A DNA stretch of 64,000 bases from Panicum virgatum (Eukaryota > Streptophyta > Magnoliopsida > Poales > Poaceae): positions 10,657,900-10,721,899 of the forward strand of contig NC_053138.1 of the NCBI RefSeq assembly GCF_016808335.1. The letters run 5' to 3'. The notes under the pieces are model-generated. The model had not been told where the DNA came from, did no database searches, and worked only from the letters and a program-made list of their open reading frames with translations. Made by a program: the position numbers and the translations under genes. Of this stretch, positions 10,236-21,515 are shown in pieces (position 1 is the first letter of the stretch; each line of letters starts with the position of its first letter).

Positions 10236-11162
10236 TGATGAGGACATCACTCCTACGGATACAAACGACACTCCTCAAGATGATATACAAGGTCCTATTA
10301 CTCGCGCACGTGCTCGACAATTGAACTTACAGGTGAGTTCGTTCCTAAGTAATGTTTATTGTGAATCTGAGAATAGATTGCTACCTAATGACTTAATTGT
10401 ACTTAGGAACAAAGGAGAGGACCAGCAAGGGTGTGGAGAAGGCCTTGGAGGCGTGGAGGACCAGCAAGGACGTCCGGATCAAGATGGAGGCCCAAACCGA
10501 TTCGACTTCGTTTCAGTTTCGGACTCCAGGAACAGGCCGCACTAAAACGGACGCCCAGGTTGCATACGGAGTCGGATTTGGGCGCACTTGATATGGATGG
10601 AAAGATAATTTCAAGACGCTTCCAATGGCTCTGGTTTCAGGCTCAAATTCATCCGGAGTCGACAGGAATCGTCTGTGGAAGTTGGCGTCCAGAATCTGTT
10701 CCGGTGCTGCGTCACTGTTTTTGGGCCGATGGCCCGTGTATCGTGTTGGAGCCCAATAGGGGCGCGTCCAGGGGGTTTTGCGCGACCTAAACCCTTATTA
10801 ATAGCCGCCGCCGCCATCGTGAGACTTGGGTTTTGCTTAGATTCATTCTGTCAAGAACAGTTGTCGCCGTTCATCGGTTTGTGAAACCCCAACTTGTGAG
10901 ATTAATCATTCATCTGCAGAGTCACTCTATTTGAGCTGCGTTTCTTTCGAGTTCTTGCTTGTGTTCTTCGTTGCGCTTGCAGGGATTAGCCTTCTTGGCG
11001 AGGTCAACCGGGTTGTGACACGGTTCATAACCAGAGGAGTTGTGGTGCTAAGATTGCTGGATTCGGGTCTTAGGATCTGAAGCCGGATCGGTGTGTTTCG
11101 CTCCGCCTACAACGAGAGTTATCCAGAACCTGACGGAAGATCGGGAACCCACGTCCCCATTA
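10236..11162 (+). repeat. CRM-like element 5' LTR
   Basis: Starts TGATGAGGACATCAC and ends GTCCCCATTA. It carries a copy of the pol C-terminal coding segment (to 10545), which is not translated as pol here because no pol frame enters it. Confidence 0.9.
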
Positions 11163-12263
11163 TTTGGTAATCAGAGACTCAGGTTTACTGTCAGGTTTTA
11201 CATCTATCTTAGTTCGAGTGTTTTTTTGTTGTCTTTCGTCCCATAGTCCACGAAAAAGCCAAAACAAAAAATTAGGGTTTAGTTTTCCCGTCCCATAGCC
11301 GTGTTTAGCCTTTTGCATAATTCTTTTTCAGAGTCCGTCGTGTTGAGTTTTGTGTCCTAGTTCATCGTCTTGTTGCTGGTTAGTTCGTGTTTTGGTCCAG
11401 TAGTGTTTTTCCATCCCCGCTGCCATCAGATCCACCATCGCTTACCACCCGATTTGGGTTTTGTTCTCCACAGAAACCCTAATCGGACCTCCGAACTTCA
11501 AACGGCCATAACTCTCGCATACGGATTCGGAATCAGGTGAAATTTAACTTTTCGGACAAGAGAAAAAAAATTTCGCATCCGTCTGTCCCCGGCCATGCCG
11601 GGTTGGGTGATTTCAGAATTGCAAAATTCGCATCAGAAAATTGTCTGTCGGAGCTCGGAAGTTTCTGCACGTTTTTTAAAGTTTTTGCAGAATTTCCATA
11701 GGCCACATCTTATAGCCGTTCGAGCTGAAATTTTGTGAGAAGCCTATTCTAGTGAGGCAGTTTGAGAAAAAAATATCAAAAAAATAAAAGAAAAAAAAAG
11801 AAAAGTTGATTTCTACTAGTGCCTCCACCTCACGACGAGCTCCGTTGAGCCCGATTCAGTGCTGTTTATCGTATCCATACTTGATCTTGATCCTGCTTGT
11901 TACCATTACTGTTCTAGGACACGTATAGGCCAGCAACTAGGACAAGTGTGCTTTTGGACCATTATTCAGCATTGCTATCTGATTTTGAATTGTGTTCCAC
12001 ATACTTATACTGTTGAGCCTCCCATAGCTACACATATTATCTTCAGATCATTACACCCAGAGGATCTTGCAATCTTGGTACCACTTCCTCACAGGTATCA
12101 TGAACCGGCCACCGGTTGTACCGTCCACTGCTCGTGTTGGTAAGAACCTTGTAAGGGCTTGGTAAGACGCTCTCTTTAGTAGTGACCTTGAGAGGCACCA
12201 CCACCTGAGTAGTCAGATTATTAGGGATAACCTTCACTGTTTGTTCCTGTTTTTGTGTCTACC
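11163..12263 (+). other. CRM-like element leader between 5' LTR and gag
   Basis: Holds the primer-binding site (TGGTAATCAGAGAC, from about 11165), an A-rich stretch near 11766-11806 and no conserved protein. It is probably the packaging and leader region. Confidence 0.75.
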
Positions 12264-13625
12264 ATGGCAGGTGATGATGGAAGTGGGGGTCATACTCCCA
12301 AGGACTTCAACGAGTGTGTTAGCCAAGAACAGCTGGAGGATGCCAAGAGAGAGATGCACGAGGTCGTCACCGAGGCGATCATAGGCCTCAAGCTTGGTGA
12401 AATCATATCCACGGTTACTGACAGGATCGATGCGTTGGAGACTCGTCAACAGCACAATCAAGATGAGGACATGGTGTATGATGACCAAGGTAATATAGAT
12501 GAAGCGGCCACACGGGAAGCACGGCTACGCCGTCGTCTTCGCCGCAACACACAAGGTATGGGTGGTACTCACAACCACAACCACAATCACCAGCAAGGTA
12601 ATCAGAATCGTGTACCCGATGATCCTTATGCTAAGGTTAAGTTTACAATACCTTCCTTTTCGGGATATTATGATGCTGACGGGTACCTTGATTGGGAGAT
12701 GACAGTAGAGCAGAAATTTAGTGCACACCTTGTACCTGAGCAACATAGAGTTAGACAAGCCACTAGTGAGTTTAAAGATTTTGCTATCGTTTGGTGGACC
12801 GGTCTAATTGCTGAGGATGCTGCACCTACTACTTGGAATGATCTTAAGTCTGCTATGCGTGATAGATTTGTTCCCCCATCGTACCATAGAGATTTGCGTA
12901 AGAAATTGATGCGCTTAGAACAGGGAGATAAAACCGTGCAGGATTATTATGGTGAACTTCAAAAGGGTTTGATGCGTTGTGCCATAGTTGAGGGAACTGA
13001 GGATGCTATATGTAGATTTTACTCGGGCTTGAGGCGTGACATTCAGGACATTGTTGATTACAAAGAATTTCACACTGTCAACCAGTTGTTTCAGTTTGCC
13101 ATGCTTGCAGAGAAGGAATTGCAGGGACGTGATTTGCAGAGCAGGAGCAAGGCCACCTACACCCCACGCTCGGCGCCATCTTCGGGGCTGACCAAGCCTG
13201 CCTCTTTTCGATCGCCCCCACCTGCGAGCAACAAGCGACCAGCAGCTTCGGAAGCTGCCACAACGCCAAAACCATCTCCTGCGCGTACTTCCGACTCAGG
13301 TAAAAAGTTTTTGCAGGAGCCAGCCAAGAGTTCGTCCTCCGTGTCCTCGACGGGAGGCACGACCGTTCAGTGCCACCACTGCCATGGATTTGGACATGTG
13401 CGGAAGGATTGCCCAAGTCAGCGGGCATACATTGCTACCGAAGACGGCTACATTAGTGCCTCCGACATTGAAGATGATGATGAAGAAGAACCAGAAGAGG
13501 CTGCGGAGGCCGGGCATGTTCTGGGTAGCGAGAACACAGCAGCCTTCAGGAGCATCATTGTGAAGCGAGTGCTCAGCGTAAAGGCACAACAACCAGAGAA
13601 GTTTCAGCGCCATAATTTGTTCTAG
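12264..13625 (+). CDS. CRM-like Gag, ended by an in-frame stop
   Basis: The ATG at 12264 sits in a good start context (ACCATGGC). An in-frame GTG nine bases upstream is not needed. The protein has an acidic N-terminal part, a basic RLRRRLRR patch, the retrotransposon gag domain (W in DWEMTVEQKF to about the ELQGRD segment), a serine-rich linker and a CCHC zinc knuckle (CHHCHGFGHVRKDC) near residues 370-385. Gag coats the element RNA and forms the particle. In related elements the frame continues straight into protease. Here TAG at 13623-13625 ends it, and the same frame is open again right after, so a single base change is the likely cause. Confidence 0.85.
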   Translation: MAGDDGSGGHTPKDFNECVSQEQLEDAKREMHEVVTEAIIGLKLGEIISTVTDRIDALETRQQHNQDEDMVYDDQGNIDEAATREARLRRRLRRNTQGMGGTHNHNHNHQQGNQNRVPDDPYAKVKFTIPSFSGYYDADGYLDWEMTVEQKFSAHLVPEQHRVRQATSEFKDFAIVWWTGLIAEDAAPTTWNDLKSAMRDRFVPPSYHRDLRKKLMRLEQGDKTVQDYYGELQKGLMRCAIVEGTEDAICRFYSGLRRDIQDIVDYKEFHTVNQLFQFAMLAEKELQGRDLQSRSKATYTPRSAPSSGLTKPASFRSPPPASNKRPAASEAATTPKPSPARTSDSGKKFLQEPAKSSSSVSSTGGTTVQCHHCHGFGHVRKDCPSQRAYIATEDGYISASDIEDDDEEEPEEAAEAGHVLGSENTAAFRSIIVKRVLSVKAQQPEKFQRHNLF

Positions 13626-14687
13626 ATTTTCTTCGTCATCAACAATCGCCGAGCGCGTGTCATCATTGATGGAGGTAGTTGCAATAATTTGGTGAGTTCA
13701 GATTTGGTCAAGAAGCTTGGCTTGGCCACACGTCCACACTCCCATCCATATTATATTCAGTGGTTTAATGATGCGGGGAAAGCTAAGGTAACACAATCTT
13801 GCAGAGTTTCTTTTTCCATTGGTTCATATGCTGATTCCGTAGATTGTGATGTTGTACCTATGGAGGCGTGTTCGCTTTTGTTGGGTCGACCTTGGGAATT
13901 TGATAATGATGCTTTACACCATGGTAGAAGTAATACTTACACCTTCATGCATAAGGGAAAGAAAATTACTTTACTTCCTATGACCCCTGCTGAAATTGTA
14001 CAAGCTGAAAAAGAACGAGATGCTACTTTGCATGAAACTAAATCTGAAAATCAGCAAGTTGCTAATTCTGTTTACCCACCTAAAAATGATAAGTCTGCAC
14101 CTATTTCCAAGACTGATGGGATTAAATTGAAGGGTGGAGTTTTACTTGCTAGAAAATGCGACCTTGCTGAAATCTCTGATGATGATGTTTGTTACACTTT
14201 GGTGTGCAAACAAACACTGTTTTCCCTTGATAATGATGTTAGCTCGATACCTCCTGTTGTCGCTAACCTTTTGCAGGAGTTTGAGGACATTTTTCCAGCT
14301 GACATACCTCCCGGGCTGCCACCTATGAGGGGAATTGAGCATCTGATCGACTTGATTCCGGGAGCAACTTTGCCTAACCGAGCTGCTTATCGAACCAACC
14401 CCGACGAGACTAAGGAAATTCAGCGCCAAGTCCAAGAGCTTTTGGACCGCGGGTATGTACGTAAAAGCCTTAGTCCTTGTGCCGTTCCTGTGCTTTTGGT
14501 TCCTAAGAAAGATGGTACTTGGCGTATGTGTGTTGATTGTAGAGCCATAAATAACATTACCATTCGATATCGCCATCCTATTCCTAGACTTGATGATATG
14601 CTTGATGAGTTGTGTGGCGCTATAATTTTTACAAAGATTGACTTGCGTAGTGGTTACCACCAAATTAGAATGAAACTTGGAGATTAA
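13626..14687 (+). pseudogene. CRM-like protease and N-terminal reverse transcriptase segment
   Basis: This segment is in frame with gag after its stop. The aspartic protease shows the active-site motif IIDGGSCNNL just after the stop (DGGS instead of the common DSG) and the later LLLGRPW segment. The first RT motifs follow: VPKKDGTWRMCVDCRAIN, then IPRLDDMLDELCGAIIFTKID and SGYHQIRM. A TAA at 14685-14687 ends the frame within RT, and it reopens at once in the same frame. With stops on both sides this part would only be made by readthrough. The residues around both stops look otherwise intact. Confidence 0.85.
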
Positions 14688-17207
14688 TGGAAAACAGCTT
14701 TTAAGACTAAATTCGGCTTGTATGAGTGGTTAGTAATGCCTTTTGGTTTGACTAATGCACCAAGTACTTTCATGCGATTAATGAATGAAGTTTTAAGAGC
14801 TTTTATTGGACGATTTGTGGTGGTTTACTTTGATGATATCTTGATTTACAGCAAGTCTTTGGATGAACATATGGATCACTTACGTGCTGTTTTTAATGCT
14901 TTACGTGATGCACGTTTATTTGGTAACCTTGACAAGTGCACCTTTTGCACGGATCGAGTCTCTTTTCTTGGCTATGTTGTTACTCCACAGGGAATTGAGG
15001 TGGATGAGACTAAAATTGACGCCATAAAGAGTTGGCCGGTTCCCCAGACTGTCACACAGGTGAGGAGTTTTCTTGGTCTTGCAGGATTTTATCGCCGCTT
15101 TGTCAAAGATTTCAGCACCATTGCTGCGCCACTGCATGAGTTGACAAAGAAGGGTGTGGTGTTCCGTCGGGGAAAGGCACATGAGGAGTCCTTTTGCACT
15201 TTGAAGGACAAGCTTACACATGCTCCTTTGCTGCAACTTCCAAATTTCGGTAAGACTTTTGAGCTTGAATGCGATGCTAGTGGAGTTGGCATTGGAGGTG
15301 TCTTGATGCAAGAAGGTAAACCCATTGCTTACTTTAGCGAGAAATTGCATGGCCCTGTTTTGAATTACTCTACGTATGATAAAGAATTGTATGCACTTGT
15401 ACGTTCTTTAGAGACGTGGCGTCATTATTTATGGCCTAAGGAATTTGTTATTCACTCCGATCATGAATCGCTTAAGTATCTTCGTTCTCAAAATAATCTG
15501 AATCGTAGACATGCTAAGTGGGTTGAATTCATTGAATTTTTTCCTTATATTATCAAACACAAGAAAGGGAAGGATAATGTGATTGCCGATGCTTTGTCTA
15601 GACGTTATACTATGCTGTCCCAACTTGATTGTCGGATTTTTGGGCTTGAATCGATTAAAGAACAATATGCGCTAGACCCTGATTTTAATGAGGTGTTGCT
15701 GAATTGTAAAGAGGGACGTACATGGAACAAGTTTGTGATAAATGATGGATTTGTGTTTAGAGCTAACCGCATATGCATTCCAGTTGGTTCTGTTCGTCTT
15801 TTGTTGATGCAGGAAGCGCATGGTGGAGGTTTGATGGGACATTTTGGTGCGAAGAAGACAGAGGATGTTCTGGCCACACACTTCTTTTGGCCAAGGATGA
15901 GGAGAGACGTTGAGCGGTTCGTGGCTCGCTGTAATACATGTCAAAAAGCTAAGTCGCGCTTGAACCCACATGGTTTGTATATGCCTCTTCCTATTCCTTC
16001 GGTTCCGTGGGCGGATATTTCTATGGACTTTGTTTTGGGATTGCCTCGGACGAAGAGGGGGAGTGATAGCGTTTTTGTTGTGGTCGATAGTTTTTCCAAG
16101 ATGGCACATTTTATACCTTGTCATAAAACAGATGATGCCATTCATATTGCTAACCTCTTTTTCAAAGAGATTGTTCGCTTGCACGGTATGCCTTCTACTA
16201 TTGTTTCAGATCGTGATGCAAAATTCTTGAGTCATTTTTGGCGCGCGCTATGGAACAAATTGGGGACAAAGTTGCTGTTTTCTACAACATGTCATCCCCA
16301 AACTGATGGACAAACAGAGGTGGTGAATAGAACATTGTCTACGATGCTGCGAGCAATATTAAAGCAAAATTTGAAGATGTGGGAAGAGTGTTTGCCGCAT
16401 GTGGAGTTTGCATATAATCGGGCGGAACACTCCACCACCAAGGTAAGTCCTTTTCAGGTAGTGTATGGTTTTAACCCTCGTGCTCCCATTGATCTTTTGC
16501 CTCTACCTACTACTGAGCGTGTACATAGTGATGCTAAAGAGCGTGCTGATTTTATTTTAAAATTACATGCTTCAACCAAAGAGAACATTGAAAAGATGAC
16601 TGAGAAATATAGAATTGCTGGTAGTCGCGGTAGAAAGGAAGTTAAACTTGAACCGGGTGATTTAGTTTGGTTGCATTTGAGAAAAGAAAGATTTCCAGAT
16701 TTGAGAAAGTCTAAATTGATGCCACGTGCTGCTGGACCATATAAAATTTTGGAAAAGATTAATGATAACGCATATAAACTTGAGTTGCCCCCGGAGTTTG
16801 GGGTTAGTCCCACTTTTAACATTTCAGATTTGAAGCCATATTTTGGAGAAGAAGATGAGCTTGAGTCGAGGACGACTCCAATTCAAGAGGGGGAGGATGA
16901 TGAGGACATCACTCCTACGGATACAAACGACACTCCTCAAGATGATATACAAGGTCCTATTACTCGCGCACGTGCTCGACAATTGAACTTACAGGTGAGT
17001 TCGTTCCTAAGTAATGTTTATTGTGAATCTGAGAATAGATTGCTACCTAATGACTTAATTGTACTTAGGAACAAAGGAGAGGACCAGCAAGGGTGTGGAG
17101 AAGGCCTTGGAGGCGTGGAGGACCAGCAAGGACGTCCGGATCAAGATGGAGGCCCAAACCGATTCGACTTCGTTTCAGTTTCGGACTCCAGGAACAGGCC
17201 GCACTAA
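14688..17207 (+). pseudogene. CRM-like reverse transcriptase, RNase H and integrase segment
   Basis: Open for about 840 codons in the same frame as gag. It shows the RT catalytic YFDD (about residue 37 counted from 14718), the thumb, RNase H ([11 protein letters not shown], then [12 protein letters not shown]), and an integrase with an H..H..C..C zinc-binding region (NTCQKAK end), catalytic segments starting WADISMDF and IVSDRDAKF, and a glutamate in [12 protein letters not shown]. After a GPY-type module ([17 protein letters not shown]) the tail [15 protein letters not shown] continues into the 3' LTR at 16898, adding about 103 codons with [11 protein letters not shown]. There is no classical chromodomain; the tail is the kind that CRM elements carry. 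The TAA at 14685 separates it from the RT N-terminus. Confidence 0.85.
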
Positions 17208-17824
17208 AACGGACGCCCAGGTTGCATACGGAGTCGGATTTGGGCGCACTTGATATGGATGGAAAGATAATTTCAAGACGCTTCCAATGGCTCTGGTTTC
17301 AGGCTCAAATTCATCCGGAGTCGACAGGAATCGTCTGTGGAAGTTGGCGTCCAGAATCTGTTCCGGTGCTGCGTCACTGTTTTTGGGCCGATGGCCCGTG
17401 TATCGTGTTGGAGCCCAATAGGGGCGCGTCCAGGGGGTTTTGCGCGACCTAAACCCTTATTAATAGCCGCCGCCGCCATCGTGAGACTTGGGTTTTGCTT
17501 AGATTCATTCTGTCAAGAACAGTTGTCGCCGTTCATCGGTTTGTGAAACCCCAACTTGTGAGATTAATCATTCATCTGCAGAGTCACTCTATTTGAGCTG
17601 CGTTTCTTTCGAGTTCTTGCTTGTGTTCTTCGTTGCGCTTGCAGGGATTAGCCTTCTTGGCGAGGTCAACCGGGTTGTGACACGGTTCATAACCAGAGGA
17701 GTTGTGGTGCTAAGATTGCTGGATTCGGGTCTTAGGATCTGAAGCCGGATCGGTGTGTTTCGCTCCGCCTACAACGAGAGTTATCCAGAACCTGACGGAA
17801 GATCGGGAACCCACGTCCCCATTA
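16898..17824 (+). repeat. CRM-like element 3' LTR
   Basis: Same 927-bp length and, by eye, the same sequence as 10236-11162. The pol C-terminus is encoded in its first 310 bases. Confidence 0.9.
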
Positions 17825-17829
17825 TCCTG

Positions 17830-18642
17830 TGCATAGCGAACGCCTCCCTTTTATATCTCAAGGGGGTGCGTACACAGCTGTTTGGTCCCCGACAGGTGGG
17901 TCCAACGATGTAGTATAAAATAACGTACTGTTCATACATTATGGCGTCGCAGGCAAAGGAGATCTCTCTCTGGGCTCCCTTGCCTGCTCCCGGAGCCCTT
18001 CGTCCATCATGTCCTGGTGCTGTCTTGTCGGGACGGAACCTGGCGTAGCTAGTGGCGCCGCCTGCCACATAGCTTAAGCGGGCTTCGTAGCTTGCGGCGT
18101 AGGCGGCATGATGGAAAAGTGCCGTGCCGTCGTATCCATTTAATGCGGCAGACGGGCTCTGCGCGGGCGTGGCACAGGTGGCTGCACTGTGCACCTTGGT
18201 AATACGCGGTGCACAGCGAGGCCTGACAAAAGCTGTCTCGCATACTGCGGCGGCAGAGCACGCCTTGTCCACCTGCATTAAATGCAGTGGGCGTGCGAGT
18301 CTTCCAGCGGAGGGCTCGCGCTCGAGCCCGTGCCTTCGGGCCACGTGGCATCCCCGGACCCCTATGCGGGAGAAGGGGGTTCCGGGCGGGCGCAGGAGGT
18401 CCCGGACCCCTATGGGGGTCCGAGGTCCCGGCCGTCAGCTCGGGTCTTCCCTTGCTTAGAGGCACGTGGCGTCTCCGGACCCATCCCCAGGCGGCGAGCG
18501 GGTCCGGGGCCGTTGGCCTAGTGAGGGAAGAGCCTGGTCTGTGAGGCCTGGCTACTCTGTCCCTTCCACGCAGTTACGGATAACTACGCAGGTTCTACCT
18601 TGCTGCAGTAAGAGTGGGTATCCCTGCTACATGGTACCGACA
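17830..18642 (-). repeat. Tat element 3' LTR, second part
   Basis: Continues the LTR interrupted at 10235. The two parts add up to 1051 bp against 1053 bp for the intact LTR. Confidence 0.88.
17846..17855 (-). promoter_or_regulatory. TATA-like box of the Tat LTR
   Basis: Minus strand TATAAAAGGG. The CRM-like element inserted about 20-30 bases downstream of it, near the expected start of transcription. The equivalent in the other LTR (about 26793-26802) reads AAATAAAAGG. Confidence 0.45.
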
Positions 18643-19261
18643 GTGGCCCCGGGCCCACCTTGGGGGAGGTGCGAACCCACAGGTGGGGCCACTTTTGCGA
18701 TTTGGCTCCATTCAGTTTCTGCGGGGGGCCTTGACTGGCTTTGACCACCTATCGGGTTGGTTGCTGCCTCATCACATCGCAACGGCTTACTGACCATGGG
18801 CCCCACGCACAGTGGTTCACCTAGTCGCGCGCGCGATGTTCGGCATTGTTGCGGCCGGAGTAAACGGATCATTTACCACCGGCGCAGTTCCCGAAAAGCC
18901 CGGCCACGCTAGCGCTTAATACGCGCACGTCAGCTCAGCTTCCGCCTCGCTCCCCGCGCGTGTGGGCGACGGTTCAGATCCTGTCTTTTCGCACCCTTGT
19001 TGGTTACCCGCTCACCCTGCCAGGTGGGCCTGGGCCCCCACGTCATGGACCGGGCGGTTAACTCCAGGCGCGGGCGTCGCTTGAGTTTCGGCGACGGTTC
19101 CGGGGCGCGCCGGTTGAGTCAGGCTTTATAACGGGGCGTATCGCATTCCGCGGTTGCTTTCCCGCATTCGTCTTCTTCCTCCAGCCTTTGCGCCCCTTTG
19201 CCTTCGAGCTTTCCTCGCCCTTCTCTCCCCTACACAGGCTCCCTTCTCACTCCACCAAGAG
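18643..19261 (+). promoter_or_regulatory. Probable promoter and leader of the antisense accessory gene
   Basis: GC-rich sequence between LTR and accessory gene, with a TATA-like TTTATAA at 19125-19131 about 130 bases before the ATG at 19262. No coding sequence recognised. Confidence 0.35.
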
Positions 19262-20952
19262 ATGGCATCCCTTGTTCATCCCCGCCGCTTCCAGACCGAG
19301 GGAGAGTTGAACACAGTGCCCCGCCTGCTTGGGTGGAGTGCTCAGGAGACCGGCTGGGGGTGCGAGTAGGCTCGGTTCCCCTTGGCAACCTCCGCGCCGG
19401 GGAGTTCGTGCTATTCACCTCTCACGTCTCCGCCGGCGTGGGACTGCCGATTTCTTCATTCCTGCTGCTGCTGCTGGAAGACTTCGGCCTCCAGCTTCAG
19501 CATCTGACGCCCCATTCCCTCCTCCTGACGTCCATCTTCGTGCACGCGAGATGTTCGTGGGAGTGCATCCCTGCGTCATCCTCTTCCGCTACTTCTTCAT
19601 CCTGGTGAGGTCCGGAAGGAGCAAGGACGAAGTGGGAGGGTACTACTTCCAGATAAGGAGCGACCTGCCGACTCCTTACATTCCCGGTCTTGCTGGCGGA
19701 AGGTGGGAGGAGTGGCACAGGGATTGGGTGATCGCCACCACCGAAGCCAACGAGCGCCTCGCCCTGCCGACTGAGGGGCCCGCCTCCAACAAAGCATCCT
19801 GGAGGGCCAAGCCGTCGTTGCAGCCGGAGTTCGACTCCGTGTTGGACAAGATCAGGTCGCTGGCGGAGAGCGGCCTCACCTCGTGGCACGTGCTCGGCGA
19901 CTTTGTGAAGCGCCGGATCGCCCCCCTGAAGCAGCGGCCGCGCCTTGCTTGGAGCTTCACTGGCCTCAACGACTGCAGCAGGACCCACTGCGGAGAGGGG
20001 AGCGATCTGTCCCAGGAGGCCTTGGAGGTCCTGGTGCGGAACGTGACGGGGGACACCTTCATTCCAGAGAACCTGATCCTCCCGCAGAGCATTGTCCCCC
20101 TCTGCGAGGACCCCGCGAGGGTGGCGGTGCTGGCTACCCTGCCAACTCTGGACGACGGGGGACTGGCCCCACGCCAGACCGGAGGCGACCCGAACCGTGG
20201 GCTCCGGATCCCTGGCGCGTCCGGGGATCAAGCTATGCTGAGCGCTGCGGGATCTGGCGCCACCACGAAGGGGAAGGAGGCCGCGGCTAGCAGCGCGGCC
20301 GCAGCTGGCTCCAGCCGGGCACAGGGCAGCTCCGGTGCCTCGTCGGGCGACGCAGGCCGGCGCAGGCTACTCCGGGGCGACGGGACCCTGGTCTCGGAGC
20401 CCGCCGCGAAGCGCCAGAGGTCTTCTGAGGGTGCAGGCCAGGGTAGCTCCCGGACTGCCGGCCCCCACAGGCCCTCTGGGGCGACTGGACCACCACCATC
20501 GCCGCCGAGGAATTCCTCCCGCCGGCAGCAAGAGCAGCAGCAGCAGCAGCCGCAAGAGCAGCGGCAGCAGGCATGCGGGCGGCAACAGCAGCAACAGGTG
20601 CGACCCCGGGTTGCGCCCATGCCGCAGCCACAGGGACAGCAGCAGCGGGAGCAAACCCGGGTTGCGCCTGCATCGCAGCTGCAAGGGCAGCAGCAGCAAC
20701 AGCAGCAGCCGCAAGAGAAGAGGCCCGGGCTCCGGGGACGCTGGGTACCCGGTGCTTCTGGGTTAGTGTCATCCTGCTCTCTTCCCTTGCGCCGATGCTC
20801 TGTCTTTTCTGTTTTTTTAAGGCTTCTCTGCTTTGTTACTAGGGCTCCTCGCCCCAGCGGTTCTTCTACCCTTGCCGGCACATCGGCAGGTGCCCTGGCG
20901 GCGGCGGCCTCGGCGTCGACAGCGACGGCGACAGCAGGTGCGGGACCCTCAG

Positions 20953-21016
20953 GTACGGCGTCCTGCTGCTAGCTCCGTGGCGCATGACGCGATGCTAACT
21001 GGCGTGTCATTTTTAG
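20953..21016 (+). other. Predicted 64-base intron in the accessory gene
   Basis: Donor CAG|GTACGG and acceptor TTTTTAG|ACTC. Removing it joins two different reading frames into one open frame across the junction. Confidence 0.5.
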
Positions 21017-21029
21017 ACTCTGCAGTGCA

Positions 21030-21515
21030 CAATGCGGCGGCGGCGGTGGCGCCGGTGCTGGGTGCAGCCGCGCCCGACGCGGCGACGGTGGAGGCGCCGA
21101 TACTGAATGCAGCCGCACCCGACACAACGGCGGCGGAAACGCCGGTGCTGGGTGCTGCCGCACCCGATGCCGCGGCGGCCGAAATGCCGGCTCTGGACGC
21201 CGCGGCCCCCGACGCTGCAGCGGCGGAGGCGCCAGTGCAGGGCACAGCCGCACCCGACACGGTGGTGGAGGTGCCGGTGCTGGGCGCAGCCGCACCTGAC
21301 GTATCGGCGGCAGGGGCGCCGGTACTAGGCACAGCCGCACCCGACGCAGCGGCCGCAACCGCGCCCGACGCGGCCGCAACCGCGCCCGACGCGGCCGCGT
21401 CCGCCACGGCGGCAGCGGGGGTGCCGGAGCTGGGCTCGGCCGCGCCCGACTCGGCGGCAGCGGGGGCACCGGAGCTGGGCACAGCCGCACCCGATGCGGT
21501 GGCAGTGGAGGCGCC
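21030..21515 (+). repeat. Coding tandem repeat, about 16 residues per unit
   Basis: Around ten imperfect units of the pattern VLGAAAPDAAAAEAP in the accessory gene, giving an Ala/Pro-rich linker before the coiled coil. Some units are shortened to TAPDAA. Confidence 0.75.

Larger units (their letters stand above)
10236..17824 (+). mobile_element. CRM-like chromovirus (Ty3/Gypsy), recent insertion
   Basis: A 7589-bp element with 927-bp LTRs (10236-11162 and 16898-17824) that I could not tell apart by eye, flanked by TCCTG duplications (10231-10235 and 17825-17829). A primer site TGGTAATCAGAGAC resembling initiator-Met tRNA follows the 5' LTR. A purine tract AAGAGGGGGAGGA precedes the 3' LTR. 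Gag, protease, RT, RNase H and integrase are present in order, and pol runs on into the 3' LTR, a known habit of centromeric CRM elements. Two in-frame stops break the polyprotein, so this copy is young but not autonomous. Confidence 0.85.
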
